Origin: Pseudocercospora fijiensis CIRAD86
Lineage: Eukaryota; Ascomycota; Dothideomycetes; Mycosphaerellales; Mycosphaerellaceae
Length of the DNA stretch: 64,000 nucleotides
Direction of reading: 5' to 3'
Assembly (NCBI RefSeq): GCF_000340215.1
Contig: NW_006921537.1
Span: forward strand, 4,233,646 to 4,297,645
In this document: one piece after another, positions 1 to 11,109 of the stretch
How the letters are laid out: every line of letters begins with the position of its first letter
Position numbering within the stretch: position 1 is the first letter of the stretch
Notes under the pieces: model-generated
The model's input: the letters and a program-made list of their open reading frames with translations, nothing else
The model's database searches: none
What the model was told of the DNA's origin: nothing
Made by a program: the position numbers and the translations under genes

Positions 1-279
1 AAAGGGCAGCAGACGACACCATGGTAAGTGCCCATCCGCGTGTAGAGGCTTCGGGCAGCTGACTCATGAATTTCCAGGTGGAATGAAGCAGAAATGCGAT
101 CGTACACCTTTTCCGAGCAGGACGATGAGTTGGCCATGATCCATGAGACCCAAGGCAGTTTGATCGGGCGAGGAGGTCACGTCGAAGATGGCAAGCACGC
201 ATGTGTAAAGCTCAATCTGCCTGCAGAAAGAAGCAAGCAGCCGAATCAGCCCTACACGACTGTTGAGTCCCCGAGCTGA
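1..279 (+). CDS. 3' end of an unidentified protein-coding gene (partial, last two exons)
   Basis: An open frame enters from the left edge of the window (codons from base 1). It is cut by a probable intron at 24-77 (GTAAGT donor, GCTGAC branch, TTCCAG acceptor) and continues in frame through 78-279, ending at TGA. The visible C-terminus is about 74 residues, hydrophilic, with no domain I recognise. It reads through ..TTPW-WNEAEMRSY.. and ends in ..TTVESPS. Splicing joins the frame cleanly (TG|G makes a Trp codon), which is the main support. The 5' part lies outside the window, so function cannot be assigned. Alternatively this could be chance open sequence with splice-like motifs. Confidence 0.5.
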
Positions 280-743
280 AGTAGGTCGATTCGGGCATAT
301 ATGGTGTTCCGAGAGGGAGTAAAAGAGCGAGCCAACGATTGCGCCTGGCGTAGCTCTCGCGGTAAGGTGGTCGTCAGAGCATCAGACGATATGGACATCT
401 CAGAACGCATTGTCACGTGAAAGTCGCTCTGCAGTTTGCAACATATATACTGCCGGTAGAATGTCGTGTGATCTCCGCCGTCGATCGGACCTGCCTCCTG
501 CACCCCACATTGCTTCGACCATGCCGAACAACCTTAAAATGCATCCCCGAATGACGTGAACAAACATCGTCACTAAAGGCCCCCGACGCCTTCATCAAGC
601 CTTGACCCGAAGCATCGGCAACCCACCAGACTTCTCTCCGTCAATGCACGAATCCTCACAGCACGCGAATATGGAACATCGATAGCGTCAGCGCCATACC
701 AACAACGATATAAACACCCACTCCCAGGACTACGCCACCAACC
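280..743. other. Intergenic region, 3' flank of the first gene and 5' flank of the transporter gene
   Basis: Short overlapping frames on both strands with no recognisable protein. The sequence has normal CpA/TpG content. It presumably carries the promoter of the plus-strand transporter gene that starts at 744; I see no distinctive regulatory motif. Confidence 0.5.
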
Positions 744-2064
744 ATGTCCTCTGACAAGGGCATGGACTCCTCTCCCCTGGAGAATGGACATCCACCCGGC
801 ACTGCACCTCGAGATGACCGCCACCGCCTCCCCTTCCGCACCTGGATCGAACAACACTTCTCCTGCTCCTGGTTCACATGCACCCAATCCACCGGCGGAA
901 TCGCAATCGTGATATCCGAATGCCCCAAACACTTCTCCGGACAACAAACCCTTGGAACAATCGTCTTCATCTTCAATCTTGTCCTTTACGTCCTCTTTAC
1001 GATCTTCATGATCCTGCGCTGGACGGGGAATACGGCGAAGATAAGAGAGTGTTTCACGAAAGCTCCGGAATGTTATTTTTGGGGGAGCTTTTGGTTGAGT
1101 GCTGCTACTTTGATTATTAATATGCAGAGGTATGCGGTGCCTCACACGGGGCAGTGGATGGTGGTTGGTATAAGGGTGTTGTTTTGGTGCGTAGCGTCTT
1201 TTTGGTGCTGCGGAAATGGATGGCTGATTCTGATTCGACGATAGGCTCTACGCTGCCATCACCATCACGAATACAACGCTACACATCGTGTCTCTGGCAC
1301 ATACGACGCCTATGAAAGTCGTCGAATTCCAACCCCCGATGTTCTTATGTGTTCTCAACGCCATGCTCACAGGCACAATTGCCGGAGCCATTGCTGCCGA
1401 TCAACCTCCAGCTCAGCGTGTTCCAATTTTGGTGGCAGGTGTCGGGTTTCAGGGACTGGGCTGGATTGTTTGCATGATTTTCCTGACCTTTACGATTGGA
1501 AATATTTTGGAGAAAGGCTGGCCTGCGAGGGATCTGAGACCAGGACTTTTCATCATGACTGGAACAACGGGTTTCACCATCGTTGCTTTAATCACTTGTG
1601 CCAGGGCTTGTCCGCAAGGTTATGGATTCTTCGCGACACATCCTACCGCTCCAGAAGTCTTGTTGATTGTTGCAGTATGGGCTGGAGTGTTCATGTGGGT
1701 CTTCTCACTCTGGGTCTTTGGTTTGGCATTCTTTATCACAGTGCTCGGCGTTTTCGGAAAGGATCCAGACCGCGGAAAATGGGTCATCAATATGAGATTC
1801 GGTAACGTTTGTTGGAGTATGCTGGCTGCTCTCTTTCCCCACCAGGCCATTGCTAACGTCCGTCTTCTAGGCATGATTTTCCCCAATGTAGGCTGGACCC
1901 TCAGCACAGTCTACCTTGGGCAGGAGTTGGAAAGCGATGGAGTGATCTGGGTGAGTGTAGCCATGATTCTGGCACTGATCTCAGTCTGGCTACTAGATCT
2001 GGTTTTGATGTTTAAAGCCATCGCGCGGTCTATGTTCGTAGATTCGCGAATCAAGCTTAACTGA
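744..2064 (+). CDS. TDT-family transporter (SSU1 sulfite efflux / Mae1 malate permease-like)
   Basis: Exons 744-1186, 1245-1801 and 1871-2064 give a 397-residue integral membrane protein. Intron 1 has GTGCGT, CTGAT and ATAG. Intron 2 has GTAACG, a perfect GCTAACG branch and CTAG; it is 69 bp, a multiple of 3, so it does not break the frame. The product has about ten hydrophobic helices and the family's features: an early HFSCSWF..TGGIAI segment, a YAAITITN loop, and RFGMIFPNVGWTLST near the C-terminus, which only appears when intron 2 is removed. The TDT (tellurite-resistance/dicarboxylate) family includes plasma-membrane sulfite pumps (SSU1) and malate permeases (Mae1). The FPNVG motif resembles the Mae1-like fungal branch, but substrate cannot be decided from sequence alone. 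The ATG at 744 has a good CCAACCATG context. Confidence 0.88.
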
Positions 2065-2995
2065 GGGGGTTTGCCTGATCCAATGCACCGAAGCAGCTCG
2101 TTTCTCGCACACTCACACAATTCACCTTTGCAGTGGAAACCCCAATCAGGCCGGCAAGGAAAATCACAAGAGCTGCGACGCCCTTGGGACCTCCACTGCT
2201 ACTGCCCGCAGAGGAAGTGGATATGCCAACAGATAGATGTACTTACTCATCGGGCTGGAAGCCGCAATATTCGAAATCCTCGAAGTTTCTGCAGCAGATG
2301 AACTCGTCAAACTCGACAACACAACCTTCGAAGCGCGTGAAAACATGCTCCCGATGATTCACATTCGGTGCTCGTAGGAATTTCCGGTATGCTGGTGCTG
2401 GTTGGGTGGAACGCTTAGGTATCGATATTGAGAGAACGAACGTTCCGTGTTCAGAAGCTTCAAAGTCGGGGCCGCAATTACTCTTGTATCCTCCCAGGTC
2501 GAGAGCTGTTCGCTATCGCTGTCGTCGGTGAGCGCGCATCCCTCCTGCTGCTGCTGATGATGATGATGCAACCTGCCAGAGAAGAAAGCGACACGGTCGA
2601 TTACTGTGGTGCTGGAACAGGAGATTGATCGGGTCATCAGCATTCGAATGAGCAGCAAAAGACTCAGGAGCTCTGTAGAAAAGTCAACGTCTCCTCTCCT
2701 TTCCCAGATTTGCGGAGTGGAAGGGAAGCACACAAGACCCCAGGAGATTCGTCTGGGCAAAGTCTTGAAATTTACAACTGTTACATTCGTAGACATTCTA
2801 TTGATTAGATACCACCGAAGCGGATGCCCAGAAAGATAATGCCCTCTAAGGTCAACGACGAGTACTGTTGCCGTTGAACACCATTGAACAAAGGAGCCTG
2901 TTATGCAATTGGGGTTCGTAAGAGGGGTATCGCAAACCAAGACGGCCAAGAAACGCCTCCAAGAAATGGCAAACAATTCGTGAATCATAAATCCA
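2065..2995. other. Intergenic region between convergent genes
   Basis: About 930 bp between the stop of the transporter gene (+) and the stop of the Lte1-like gene (-). Several overlapping frames exist, including a 231-codon minus-strand frame running into the Lte1-like 3' end, but their composition is unlike the flanking proteins and no domain is visible. I read this as two 3' untranslated regions and spacer. Confidence 0.5.
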
Positions 2996-5900
2996 TTAAT
3001 CCTTCTCCAGCGCAACGCTTCGCGCAGTAATCTCGTCATCTTCGAGCGCAGCAATCCAGAGACATCGACTGAGAGCCTCAGGTTCAGGTCGAAACGTGTA
3101 TCTGGAGCTCGCCTCGATCAATCTGAGTAAATTCTTCACAATCATAGCTGCCGTTTGGTATCGCTCGAAATTCACCAGTGGTTCCTTGCCCGCCACTGGA
3201 GACGTTATGCGCGCTGACTTGAGCGCATTGAACATCAGGTCGTGGGTGTATAAGCCAATAAAAGGTATGATGCCGTTGTTGGGCATTGCCGTCTCCATTT
3301 CTGCGCGTAGGTTGTGGAAATTTCGCAGAGGTCGACAGAGTTGCTCGAGTTGCTCAAGCATGTGCTTCTCTCGGAGCGCAATTAGTCCCCATGTGTCATG
3401 GAGACGACTGATCTCGGTGGATCGTAGAGCCAATGTGATCTGATAAAGTGAGGCATAGTTGCGCATGCGATGGCAGTGACTCGCGATGTGGATATATTTC
3501 GTGATTGCTCGCGCTCGCTCGCTTGGGGCCTCGGTAAGCACAATCTCAGAGATGCACCATTTGACGACAAGATTGAATCGTGCAATGACAATATCGATGC
3601 CATTTGACGTCTCCTTGTTGAGGAAGTCGACCCAGTTGCGGACGTAAGGGGGACTTTGCTGCCAGTTCAGACTAATCAGGTCCTTCCAGTCCACCTCATC
3701 CAGAGCATCTTTCTCGATGATGGTGAGCTGTTCAGCAACCACTTCCGACTCGAATGCTAACACAAATGGAATGTGCTTCTCGAAAGTGGCAATGATTGGC
3801 GCATTACCAGGAGATGTCATCGGTCTTCGCATTTTTTGAGGTCGCTGAGGGAATGGCTGGTTGGAGGCTTGAAGTTGAAGAGCAGGATTGCTGATCTTCT
3901 CTTTCAAGGTCTTGCCAGGTTGCTGCCCCATATATCCATTATGCCTTGGTAATAGCAGTGTGCGCTCCGGCGAAGTCTGGCGGTCTGTGATTGTTGGCAC
4001 TGTCGAAGTGGGTGTTCCGTACAATGGCTGGAATGCATGCATGGGATAAGGGTTCGTCTTTCCTGTATCATCGAAGAAAAAGCTTCGCACGCCAATGTCT
4101 TCACCATCTGCAATTTCGGTGGAGATGTCACTCATGCTGTGGTTGTCATCTGGCAAATACGAGGGGTGGCTACTGGTGCCCCATGGTCCAGGTCGAAAGC
4201 TTGGATAGCGATCGGACGGCAGGGAAGGTATCTTCATCGAGTTGCTGTGTATGCTGTTCGGCGAGTGGACGTAGGCGAAGGACTCTGGCGTTGAAGCAGC
4301 AGTATATGGGTCCGCGATAGCAAATCGACTCAACCTGGACATCATCGGAGTGACAGAGGACGAAGCATTCGAGTCCGTCTGGGCACGATATGCATTGTGC
4401 AATTGTTGCTTGGGTAACGGGAAGTCCGAAGGATAGTCCGGGCCTGAGCCTGAAGGATGGAAAATGCTGGCGCCCTGAGTCTCAGTTGCGGGGCTTTGAA
4501 CATCGTTCCTGATTGAAGGCGAAATCTTCATGGGAATGTCGCCGTACATGGCTTTTACATCGCCAACAGAGACTTCCTGAAGTGCCAGCGGATGTGGAAG
4601 CGCAGGAATCCTCTCCTCTGCTGCAGCCTCAGCTATTCTGGTCTCTGGTGTGATGCGTGTTTCTGGTGTCTCCGTTGCCTTGGAGCTCGAGGACCTGTCG
4701 ACAGACCTGTCTGCGGAGCGACCGGAAGACGAGCTCATCGATGGGCTCGGAATTTTACCTTCGAGCTTCAGAAGAGCAGCTTCGATTCCTCCAAGCTCTG
4801 CTGCCTCATCTGGCAAGCCTTTGAGCTTTCTTGCTTCTGATTCGAAGGAGGGTCGAAGAATGGGCTGTGAGGAATGCGTGGCCAGAAGGGTAACGGAGGT
4901 TCTGTTCACAGCCTCCTCGATCGAGCTGTCGGGTAGCAGGACTCCTCCATCGTCTTGAGACATTCTCGATGGCACCGTAGGCGCTTTCGAGAGACGGGAA
5001 GCAGCGGAGACTCGAGAAGCTATGGAGCCTTCCGAATGTGGGCGTGGCGGGCCGGTTTCCATCTCAAGTGAGTGTACGTGATTGACGTCTCTGAGGTTGC
5101 CTCCTGGCACTCTGCGTAGCTGATGATGAAGGGGTTGCATGCCTTCGAACCCAGATGACTCGCGTGCTTGGTCGCTATCGGACGGATATTGGCTCTGGTA
5201 TGCACTGCTGCGATCTCGCAAGCTCCAACGTCCAGGGCCAGCAAGCAAGTCGTGCATGCGAGCGTCAGAAGACCGCGAATGATACTGTGGATCGCCTGCC
5301 ATTGTTCGTGGTGGCTCTGATGGCGTGTTACCAGCGATCGTGCCTGGAGGCAGATCGAAGTTGGCTCGGTCGCGGAAAAGCGGTATTGGCATCATCTCAG
5401 TAGACACGGAACTCAGTGAAGTGCCGCCCAGCCCTCCGGACATCATTGGCAGTTCTGGGGCGCCCGTTGCATCAACAATCACGATTGACCGGCTTCCATT
5501 GGTGACGTGAGTGTCTCTACCAAAGTCTCTTGCCTCGAAGGACGGTTGCGAAGACTCTGGAATCGGTGGTGGAGGCGGTAGAGAATTATCCTTGTATGCT
5601 GTTGATGGTCGTGGGGTATCTGCTCTCTCTGGCTCTGACATGTTGTCCTGGTCTTTTTCTTTCTCGGGGCCCGTACGAGAAGTCTCCTCCCAGGCCGACT
5701 TGTACGCAGTTTCAATCCGAAGTCCAAGAATATCCAGTCTGGCTGGTCCAGGGAGCTGCTGCCAGTCCGGCTGTGGTTTAGGGTTCAACGCATGGTGTCT
5801 TTCAGTCCCACATGACCCTGTAGAGCCTTTGCTGCTAGTGCTTCGAGCTGGTGATCGACTGCCGCTACCTTTGCGATTGCTCAAAGCTCGCCGGACTTCA

Positions 5901-7906
5901 CCAACGAACTTTTTGACGTCCAGATTGTGTTTCTGCCTCTCACTAGCGTCAGCCTCAGTGCCTCCAATATAGCGAGGCTCGGCGAGCTCAGGCCCCGGCG
6001 TGACAGGCACGTTGTTATCCAAATGCGGAGACAAGGGCTGCAGCAAGAGGCCTCGCACTAGTCCTCCCGTAATTGCGAATGAAGGCAAGTCCTTCAGCTC
6101 GATGCTCTCTCCCTTCGGCGAAGATAGAGGTGTCCTTTTGTCTCTCAGCGCGTCAGAAAAGCTGCCACTCCTCTTGTGATGCCTTATTGGCCTCAAGCCA
6201 GGCTTGTCCGCCTTGTTATTATTCATACTCTTTGGCGGTGCTCCCGCCGGACGTGGAGCTTCTTTTGCTCGATCGCGGGCTCGTGCGCTGGGCCGAAGGT
6301 TTCGCAGGAATGGTACTGAACACGAAAGGACTTCCAGGCTTTCTACGCTTAGTGGAGATACAGGAATACTTGCTGTGCGGACTGTGCTTGTTGTGTCCCG
6401 ATTGGTCGTTCCATGCGCATTGGCAATTGGTGGCGGAGCTTCTGACCTTGGGGGCAACTGGATGGTGGTCATCTCAAAGATGGAGCCCCGAGCATTGGTT
6501 GGGCGAATCGACAGAGGAAGGCTAAGCTCTGAAGGCGCTTCGGGGCGATTTTCTCGCTGGACGCCGCCGGGTGTGATATCTGCTTCTGGCGAAACTTCCA
6601 AGTCTTCAGGCACAGACCAGTATAGAGCGCAAGTTCGTTTCCAGCACTTTTTGAGTTCAAGCAAGATATTCATGTCTCCGCCTCCACGGTCTGGTCTTTG
6701 CCGCAGGACAGCTCCCAATTCGTTGACTACGGTGCAGAAATCTTGCCTAAAAGGCGCGTCCATCATGAAGTCATCAGCAAAGTAATTCAAGATCCAGTGA
6801 CGGAGCGCCACAAAAGTGCGGACTCTGACAATTCGCCCTGCATCGTTTCCGCTCGTGAACGACCAGCGCAGTCGGGCAAAAAGATAGTCCAGTAGATCTC
6901 GACATTGCATGAAGCAGCGGAAGGTGAGAAAGAAGTCGGCGAGCAGTTCATAGTCCAGAAAGTCTGGCGATGTTATCTGCGCGATCAAGCGGGCCGGAGT
7001 CGCAGCTACAATCCTTCCAGTAGTAGGGTGATAGTGCACGATTGCAGGATTGTCGATATTTGATTCGATCTTGTCAAAAGTGCTGGGAGTAATGATGCCT
7101 ATTGTCGAAGGTCTTCCTGACAAGTCGTGCGTCCTGGCCATGGTGCTCATGCTCCTCTGCGCATTGCTTGGATGAAGGTAAAGCTGGCCGTTGGATGCCG
7201 ACGCAACAAAGCTGATGCCTCGTCCGGGAGGTACGGGAAACAGCTTGTCGTACTCGGCTCGCGAGAGCACGGAGGAAGGCACACTGGCAGTGGTGGCCAT
7301 GGAGGCGTGCAGATATGCTGTCCCTCTCTCGCTGAAGCGTGGCGTGCCCAGACGATAGTGAGGAATCGACACGCCGAGCTCGCCTCGTCCCAGATCTGCC
7401 GAGCTCCTTCGTCTGCGTCTCGGCCGCTCGTTCTCACTTCGAGGCAGATTGAACTCGTTGGCGTCATGTCTCGTGGCGCGACAACCGTCGCTCATGGACG
7501 ACCATGACTGGGAGCGCACTCTTCGTCGATTGTGCGGATTGTGCATGCTGATCGGGGGTTGTGCAGCCCTGCGGTTGGGCTTGTCTGTCTGCCTGCGCTC
7601 GAGGCGCGGTGTCCAGGTTCCGGACAGCGCCGAGGCATCGCTTTCGCGCAGCAACGGGCGCTCATCGTGCTGAGAGTAGTAAGACGATGCATCTTCGGAA
7701 GTTGCTGGCGGAGTCGCCGGAGCATAGTGGGCGTTGGGCGCGGGCACGCGACTCGGCTTGAGATACAATATGCCTCCCGCGCCGACATTGCAGACGGTGA
7801 AGTGCTTCGGGGCTTCTCCGTCGTACACACTCTGCTTGCCTACGGTGGGCACCGTATCGTTCCGTCTGTGACCCTTGGCTCCCGCGAAGAAGCCGTTCTG
7901 GTCCAT
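2996..7906 (-). CDS. LTE1: Lte1-like guanine nucleotide exchange factor (RasGEF-N + RasGEF/CDC25 domains)
   Basis: One uninterrupted frame of 1,636 residues starting at ATG 7906. Residues ~270-430 hold a RasGEF N-terminal module (ATPARLIAQITSPDFLDYEL). Residues ~430-1340 are a long Ser/Pro-rich disordered linker. Residues ~1365-1630 are a CDC25-type RasGEF catalytic domain with RFNLVVKWCISEIVL, the NYASLYQITLALRS segment and IPFIGLYTHDLMF. This layout, with the preceding SGRPSTIGIITPSTFDKIES stretch, matches fungal Lte1, which in yeast promotes mitotic exit at the bud cortex and spindle-position checkpoint. The catalytic activity of Lte1 as a GEF is debated in yeast; here the domain looks intact. 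No intron is needed. The gene is convergent with the TDT transporter. Assignment to Lte1 rather than another large RasGEF rests on domain order and N-terminal motif. Confidence 0.85.
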   Translation of the reverse strand: MDQNGFFAGAKGHRRNDTVPTVGKQSVYDGEAPKHFTVCNVGAGGILYLKPSRVPAPNAHYAPATPPATSEDASSYYSQHDERPLLRESDASALSGTWTPRLERRQTDKPNRRAAQPPISMHNPHNRRRVRSQSWSSMSDGCRATRHDANEFNLPRSENERPRRRRRSSADLGRGELGVSIPHYRLGTPRFSERGTAYLHASMATTASVPSSVLSRAEYDKLFPVPPGRGISFVASASNGQLYLHPSNAQRSMSTMARTHDLSGRPSTIGIITPSTFDKIESNIDNPAIVHYHPTTGRIVAATPARLIAQITSPDFLDYELLADFFLTFRCFMQCRDLLDYLFARLRWSFTSGNDAGRIVRVRTFVALRHWILNYFADDFMMDAPFRQDFCTVVNELGAVLRQRPDRGGGDMNILLELKKCWKRTCALYWSVPEDLEVSPEADITPGGVQRENRPEAPSELSLPLSIRPTNARGSIFEMTTIQLPPRSEAPPPIANAHGTTNRDTTSTVRTASIPVSPLSVESLEVLSCSVPFLRNLRPSARARDRAKEAPRPAGAPPKSMNNNKADKPGLRPIRHHKRSGSFSDALRDKRTPLSSPKGESIELKDLPSFAITGGLVRGLLLQPLSPHLDNNVPVTPGPELAEPRYIGGTEADASERQKHNLDVKKFVGEVRRALSNRKGSGSRSPARSTSSKGSTGSCGTERHHALNPKPQPDWQQLPGPARLDILGLRIETAYKSAWEETSRTGPEKEKDQDNMSEPERADTPRPSTAYKDNSLPPPPPIPESSQPSFEARDFGRDTHVTNGSRSIVIVDATGAPELPMMSGGLGGTSLSSVSTEMMPIPLFRDRANFDLPPGTIAGNTPSEPPRTMAGDPQYHSRSSDARMHDLLAGPGRWSLRDRSSAYQSQYPSDSDQARESSGFEGMQPLHHQLRRVPGGNLRDVNHVHSLEMETGPPRPHSEGSIASRVSAASRLSKAPTVPSRMSQDDGGVLLPDSSIEEAVNRTSVTLLATHSSQPILRPSFESEARKLKGLPDEAAELGGIEAALLKLEGKIPSPSMSSSSGRSADRSVDRSSSSKATETPETRITPETRIAEAAAEERIPALPHPLALQEVSVGDVKAMYGDIPMKISPSIRNDVQSPATETQGASIFHPSGSGPDYPSDFPLPKQQLHNAYRAQTDSNASSSVTPMMSRLSRFAIADPYTAASTPESFAYVHSPNSIHSNSMKIPSLPSDRYPSFRPGPWGTSSHPSYLPDDNHSMSDISTEIADGEDIGVRSFFFDDTGKTNPYPMHAFQPLYGTPTSTVPTITDRQTSPERTLLLPRHNGYMGQQPGKTLKEKISNPALQLQASNQPFPQRPQKMRRPMTSPGNAPIIATFEKHIPFVLAFESEVVAEQLTIIEKDALDEVDWKDLISLNWQQSPPYVRNWVDFLNKETSNGIDIVIARFNLVVKWCISEIVLTEAPSERARAITKYIHIASHCHRMRNYASLYQITLALRSTEISRLHDTWGLIALREKHMLEQLEQLCRPLRNFHNLRAEMETAMPNNGIIPFIGLYTHDLMFNALKSARITSPVAGKEPLVNFERYQTAAMIVKNLLRLIEASSRYTFRPEPEALSRCLWIAALEDDEITARSVALEKD

Positions 7907-9234
7907 TCGGATACGAGCTGAGGTTGGAGTTCCGGGAGTCGCTGAGGCTTGGGCGGTCGCGTCGCTCTGACTTCGCCGGTGATGCGGGAGTCGAATGCGT
8001 GGTCTGTCTCGCGGGCGTGTTCGCGTGTGTCTGGTCTCTGGCGCCTGTGAGCAAGTGCGCTTCGATGCATGTCTCGCGAGGCATGGACGACGTGTTTCCG
8101 CCTGCCTTGCTACGTCACCGTCGCCGTGCGGACTCTCGTGATCACCGCGGCCGAGTCATGTACTGCGTTTGATGCTCCGTCACTGCGCCGGCTCAGGTCA
8201 CCGTCGAGACATGTTATGCGCTCCTCTCCTCTCCACGCCTGCGCCCCGTTGCAGCCCTCTCTCTCTGCGCCGGCCGCGTGGGGTGGGCACCGTCGCCATG
8301 GCCATGATGGCTACGCAGGATCCCTGGCCGTGTGCATTACCATTCACGCGCGAGGCGAGATGCGAGGTGGTTTGGCGCCCCAGGGCCCAGAGAGGCCTAG
8401 CATCGCTGCACGGATGCTCGGGCAACGCACGGGGAGCAGCAGAGCCTGAATCTAATCTGCTCGACTGCCGCCATCGCCATCGCACCAATAGAGCCACCCG
8501 TACATCTGGTGACCGAGCGCCCGTCAGCCAGCCGCCGACGTGACACATTCCATTCTCGGCCTCTGACTCTGCCTCCATTATTAACCTTGCCGCGGACCCT
8601 TTTGTTCCTTGTTCCAGAGAAATCTGCGGTTCGACAATGTCGTGCAAGGTGGCTAGCCGACGCCTAACAAATAATGACTGTCCTCGACTCCTCGTTGCAC
8701 ATTGGAATTTAGCAACCGTGTGGAATACGGGCAGTCTGCTGATTCAGCAACGAGCCGATCCTGTCATATATTCTCCATTGACTTCCACGCCTGAGGACGC
8801 GCTGAGCTGGCCTGAGGCACTCCTTTGCGGGAGCTCTGCATGCCTTCAGCATGACCTTCGGCAGGCACATGTGCATCACGACCCGGCAGATATAGCAGGC
8901 TGATATATCATATGCATTGGGATGAGCCGCCGTGAAGATCTGTTTCACGAGCCATACTTGAACCGAATCATGGCGTCGTCGACAAACAACCTCGTACAGG
9001 AACAGGTGGCGAAGACACTCATTCTGTGACCACTGCCCAGCCGGAGACATCACCACAAAAAAACACAATATCATCAAGTGCTCGGTCCGATCACCTATTA
9101 GGGTTGAAGCGCGGAGAAAAGCAGAACCAGGGTGGTATTACCGGCGACATTCTCTATTGCTGATAAATTTGTGCTACACTTGACCTGACTGTATTCAAAA
9201 CTGTCACCCGCACCAAAATAGTTATCACACCACA
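7907..9234. other. Divergent intergenic region (Lte1-like gene / ABM gene)
   Basis: About 1.3 kb upstream of both the minus-strand Lte1-like gene and the plus-strand ABM-domain gene. It contains several overlapping frames up to 149 codons on both strands, none with a recognisable domain or a splice arrangement I can support. Pyrimidine-rich patches near 8220-8280 fit a promoter/5' UTR of the Lte1-like gene. No RIP signature. Confidence 0.5.
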
Positions 9235-9724
9235 ATGGCCTCTCAAAAACAGCTGACCCTTTTCGTTACTTTCAAGGTCAAACCTGACAAGATCGAAGAA
9301 TGGAAAGAAGCACATAGGCCAGTCTGGGTACGTCAACTCGAATTACTTCACACAAATTGTGTGCAGATTTCATTTGCTGACAAGAATGATAACAACTAGG
9401 CCGCATGTGCCGCCGAACCCGAATGTCTCTTCTTCGATGTCTTCTCCGATTCAGCAACACCCGGCACATTTCGATTCGTTGAGGTCTGGTCCAAGTCGAG
9501 AGAATGGTTTGAGAAGGAACAGATAAAGAAGCCGTAAGCAGGCCAAAGAAGAGGCAGTTCGACCAGAGATGCTGACCATTGCTGCCGCCAGGTACTATAC
9601 TACGCTGTGGCCGAAATCTGAACCATGTTGGGAGGAGCCTGCGAAGCTCGAGTATTTTGAGCGAGAGGCTGAAGGTTGTACTTTTAAGCAGGCCTTCTTG
9701 GACGGTGGAAGGAGGTCAGACTGA
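9235..9724 (+). CDS. Small antibiotic biosynthesis monooxygenase (ABM)-domain protein
   Basis: Three short exons, 9235-9327, 9400-9533 and 9592-9724, encode 119 residues. Introns are 72 bp (GTACGT..TGCTGAC..CTAG) and 58 bp (GTAAGC..GCTGACC..CCAG). The protein begins MASQKQLTLFVTFKVKP and continues with IEEWKEAHRPVW, an ECLFFDVFSDS strand and FRFVEVWSKSREWF. This is the ferredoxin-like beta-alpha-beta pattern of ABM proteins (small quinone or heme-type monooxygenases, usually dimers). Length is typical for a single ABM domain. Family members oxidise aromatic or quinone substrates without cofactor; the substrate here is unknown. No exon alone exceeds 45 codons, so the gene is easily missed by open-frame scans. 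Confidence 0.82.
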
Positions 9725-10342
9725 GGGCGGCGAACTTGTGCTACTGTCACAGCTCTTGATGTTCGACAAACTTCACGATTTTAGTTCCGGCCTCAATGTG
9801 AATCAGACGAGCGTAGACGAGAGATACGCGGACATGAGTGTTCTGCACCATTCATCAGCTGGTTTGCAATTTGCTTGGCAAAAGTCAGTCCGCATATTGC
9901 CCGCCAAGTTGAATGTTATGGCTTCGTTATTTGGCATGGCAAGACAAATCGGGCCTCTACGAGTGTTCGACGCGATGCGTTATGTGGTTCGGTAACGAGT
10001 CGAGGCGACGGCACGTTGAAGTGGCTGGAATATCGTTGTTGATCTCCTGCTATGCTATGAGCATCACCGCGCGCAGCATGCTGTTCCTTCTTCACGCTGC
10101 ATGCCTCGCTCATCGCATAGCTGTGCATCTGGTGCGAAGTCTGGAAAAGGTACCAAGCAATCAGTATGTGGCATGTCGGATTGACAGTGAGGCAGGGTAT
10201 TTCGATGTCATGTTCTTTGCGCAAGTCTTCAATGCATTGATTCTCCGTGCAAGCTGCTCCATCGAGACCTAGCTCTACAGGCCTAGTCACTCGCCCCAAT
10301 TTCCGTAGCCTCGATACGCCGTAATGAGAAAGACCAGAATGC
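9725..10342. other. Intergenic region between convergent ABM gene and eL42
   Basis: About 620 bp downstream of both the plus-strand ABM gene and the minus-strand eL42 gene. No protein or RNA feature recognised. Confidence 0.5.
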
Positions 10343-11109
10343 TTAGAAGACGAGCGCAGCACCCTTAGTCTTCTTGTCACCACTATTGCCGAAGTCAGTA
10401 CTTTTCCTCTTGCGTCTTCTGGTTTGTATTGAACGTACCCCAACTCGAAGTGCTTGCAGCGCTTGAGCGCAAGCTGTGCCTTGGTCTTGCATTGTGTGCA
10501 CTCTAATCGGAGAACGACCTTCTTGGTGGTCTTGGCCTTCTTGTGGAACACAGGCTTGGTTTGACCACCGTAACCGGACTGCTTGCGGTCGTAACGACGC
10601 TTACCCTGAGCGAAAAGGGAAGCCTGGAAAGTATGTGAGTGGTGTACTCCTCGGTGTCATACTCTTGTCCACTGCCATACCTTGCCGGCCTTGTATTGAG
10701 TGACCTTGTGCTGGGTATGCTTCTTGCAGTCTCTGCCCTTGCAGTAGGTGCGGCGAGTCTTTGGTACGTTCACCTGAATGAGGATGGAGTCAGTATGCTG
10801 ACTTATGAATTGCGAGTATTCCAGATGCCGCGCCGCCGCCGCCGCTCTCCAACCCTTCTCCTCTGCATTGCTCTTTCTCGTCATGAATGCACGGAAAATC
10901 TCGTAGCTGACAGCAGCCCAATTACTCAATGCTCCGTTTTATCTGTAAGCACTGTCCTGCTGGCTTTGCGCATCCAAGCACACAGCGCAACCTCTTTCAT
11001 GGCATTTGCCTTCGCTATGCCTCAGTCTTCCTTCTCCATTTTCCTGACATATCGCGAGGTCAAGAGCGGCGCTGCAGTTATCGGCGAGTTCTGGAGTGTC
11101 TCTTACCAT
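10343..11109 (-). CDS. RPL42: 60S ribosomal protein eL42 (yeast Rpl42/L44e)
   Basis: Four exons on the minus strand: 11107-11109 (only the ATG), 10681-10773, 10439-10623 and 10343-10382, giving 106 residues, exactly the usual length. Introns are 333, 57 and 56 bp, all GT..AG. The product contains [26 protein letters not shown], the [16 protein letters not shown] block and the zinc-ribbon cysteines ([13 protein letters not shown]), ending GAALVF. eL42 sits at the ribosomal E-site. As in many fungal ribosomal protein genes, the first intron follows right after the start codon and is much longer than the rest. The last exon is only 40 bp. The frame joins perfectly at all three junctions. Confidence 0.96.

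Noticed and set aside
2359..3054. 231-codon minus-strand frame with a His/Gln run
   Set aside because: Overlaps the 3' end of the Lte1-like gene in another frame; composition is that of untranslated sequence and no domain is seen.
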